Assembly: GCA_934589145.1 (NCBI GenBank)
Contig: CAKTNW010000006.1
Coordinates: 1 to 64,000 of the forward strand
DNA: 64,000 nucleotides
DNA from: an uncultured Oscillospiraceae bacterium
GTDB taxonomy: Bacteria > Bacillota > Clostridia > Oscillospirales > Oscillospiraceae
Reading direction: 5' to 3'
The notes below the pieces were generated by a model. That model saw only the letters and a list, made by a program, of their open reading frames with translations. It searched no databases and was not told the DNA's origin. Shown here one piece after another: positions 63,541 through 64,000 of the stretch. How positions within the stretch are numbered: position 1 is the first letter of the stretch; the number at the start of each line of letters is the position of its first letter. The translations under genes and the position numbers were made by a program.

Positions 63541-64000
63541 AGCCGCTGCCCTCCGTCTCGTTGAAGCAGTCTGCCAGGCCGGGCGTATACAGCACCCGAC
63601 CGTCCGCCGTCACCAGCACCATATCGAAGGCGCCCTGCTGCCGCCAGAAGTCCACGGCGGCAGCCTCGCCCATGACGTACAGGGCGGTGGAATAGGCGTC
63701 GGCCATGGTGCCGGTGCCGCCGTCAGCACGGCGGGTGACGATGGAGACGCTTAAAAGTCCGCTGTCCACCGGATAGCCGGTGGCGGGGTCGATGATATGC
63801 TGATACACCGTGCCGTCCGGCGCGGTGAAATAGCGCTGATAGCCGCCGGAGGTCACCACAAAGGCGTCCGACAGGCGCAGGGTACAGGCGTAAGCTTCCG
63901 TATTCCGCGGATCCTGGATGGCCACGTTCCAGAGCTTGCCCTCGGCAGTGGCGCCGTGGACGTAGACATTGCCGCCCAGGCTGACGAAGCCGCCGGAGAT
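63515..64000 (-). CDS. apbE: FAD:protein FMN transferase ApbE (N-terminus beyond window)
   Basis: The frame is open to base 64000, so only the C-terminal about 160 residues are present. It contains ISGGFVSLGGNVYVHG, the His-rich QHIIDPATGYPVD (the conserved H-x-DP-x-TG metal and nucleotide site) and TMADAYSTALYVMG. ApbE moves FMN from FAD onto threonine or serine of exported proteins. The target protein is not in this window. Confidence 0.93.
   Translation of the reverse strand: MSGGFVSLGGNVYVHGATAEGKLWNVAIQDPRNTEAYACTLRLSDAFVVTSGGYQRYFTAPDGTVYQHIIDPATGYPVDSGLLSVSIVTRRADGGTGTMADAYSTALYVMGEAAAVDFWRQQGAFDMVLVTADGRVLYTPGLADCFNETEGSGYDYQLLAA

Overview
The window is GC-rich bacterial DNA with tight operons, ATGA stop/start overlaps and purine-rich ribosome binding sites. 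It looks like a gut Clostridium-class (Firmicutes) anaerobe, most likely Oscillospirales/Oscillospiraceae. Supporting signs are pyruvate phosphate dikinase, BspA-type leucine-rich surface proteins, dockerins, a CbbX/SpoVK-type ATPase, an ApbE/NusG-II/Gx cluster and the absence of outer-membrane genes. This is inference from gene content; there is no rRNA or other marker gene to prove it.

Layout. 1-858 is the 3' end of ppdK. 1179-5669 is a secreted leucine-rich-repeat protein with a C-terminal dockerin. It carries near-perfect 435-bp tandem repeats and is flanked by two copies of the ppdK 3' end. 5854-9535 holds a TetR regulator, a dicarboxylate/amino-acid symporter with unusual substrate-site residues, and a class III aminotransferase. 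9629-26266 is a peptide-use region: a MATE exporter, M24 peptidase and GntR regulator; an M24B aminopeptidase; an oligopeptide-binding lipoprotein, M42 peptidase, ferredoxin and fumarate-reductase-like flavoprotein; then, divergently, a complete Dpp/Opp-type ABC permease with M32 and M20 peptidases. Imported peptides would be cut to amino acids, and the flavoprotein/ferredoxin pair could dispose of electrons or reduce a peptide-derived acid. 26309-27379 is an isolated eutH.

27547-42778 is the most unusual part. A nine-gene, tightly coupled operon (42778 down to 32479) encodes a metallophosphoesterase, an IclR regulator, a FecB-like lipoprotein, a membrane-anchored extracellular protein, an ExbB/TolQ-like proton channel, a DUF2149 protein resembling ExbD, a FecCD permease, its ATPase and a secreted GLUG/dockerin protein. 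Next to it lies a 1583-residue surface protein (27547-32298) that carries two copies of a module also recognisable in the membrane-anchored protein of the operon. I read this as an ExbB/ExbD-like energised uptake system in an organism apparently without an outer membrane.

43067-44242 is a YibE/F membrane protein. 44613-51251 is a 2212-residue surface protein with a PHP metallohydrolase domain and OB-fold-like domains behind a long structured leader. 51334-56195 (minus strand) holds a GH25 lysozyme, flavodoxin-type reductase, RlmA-type methyltransferase, second MATE transporter and cysteine desulfurase. 56332-60778 (plus strand) holds mtaB, a YfbR-like HD phosphohydrolase, an ACT protein, UPF0210, a GNAT acetyltransferase and a small zinc protein. 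60829-61393 is a divergent XRE regulator/small-protein pair with twin operators. 61491-64000 (minus strand) holds a CbbX-like AAA ATPase, a Gx transporter, a NusG-II protein and a partial ApbE.

No tRNA, rRNA, CRISPR array, transposase, integrase or prophage gene was recognised.
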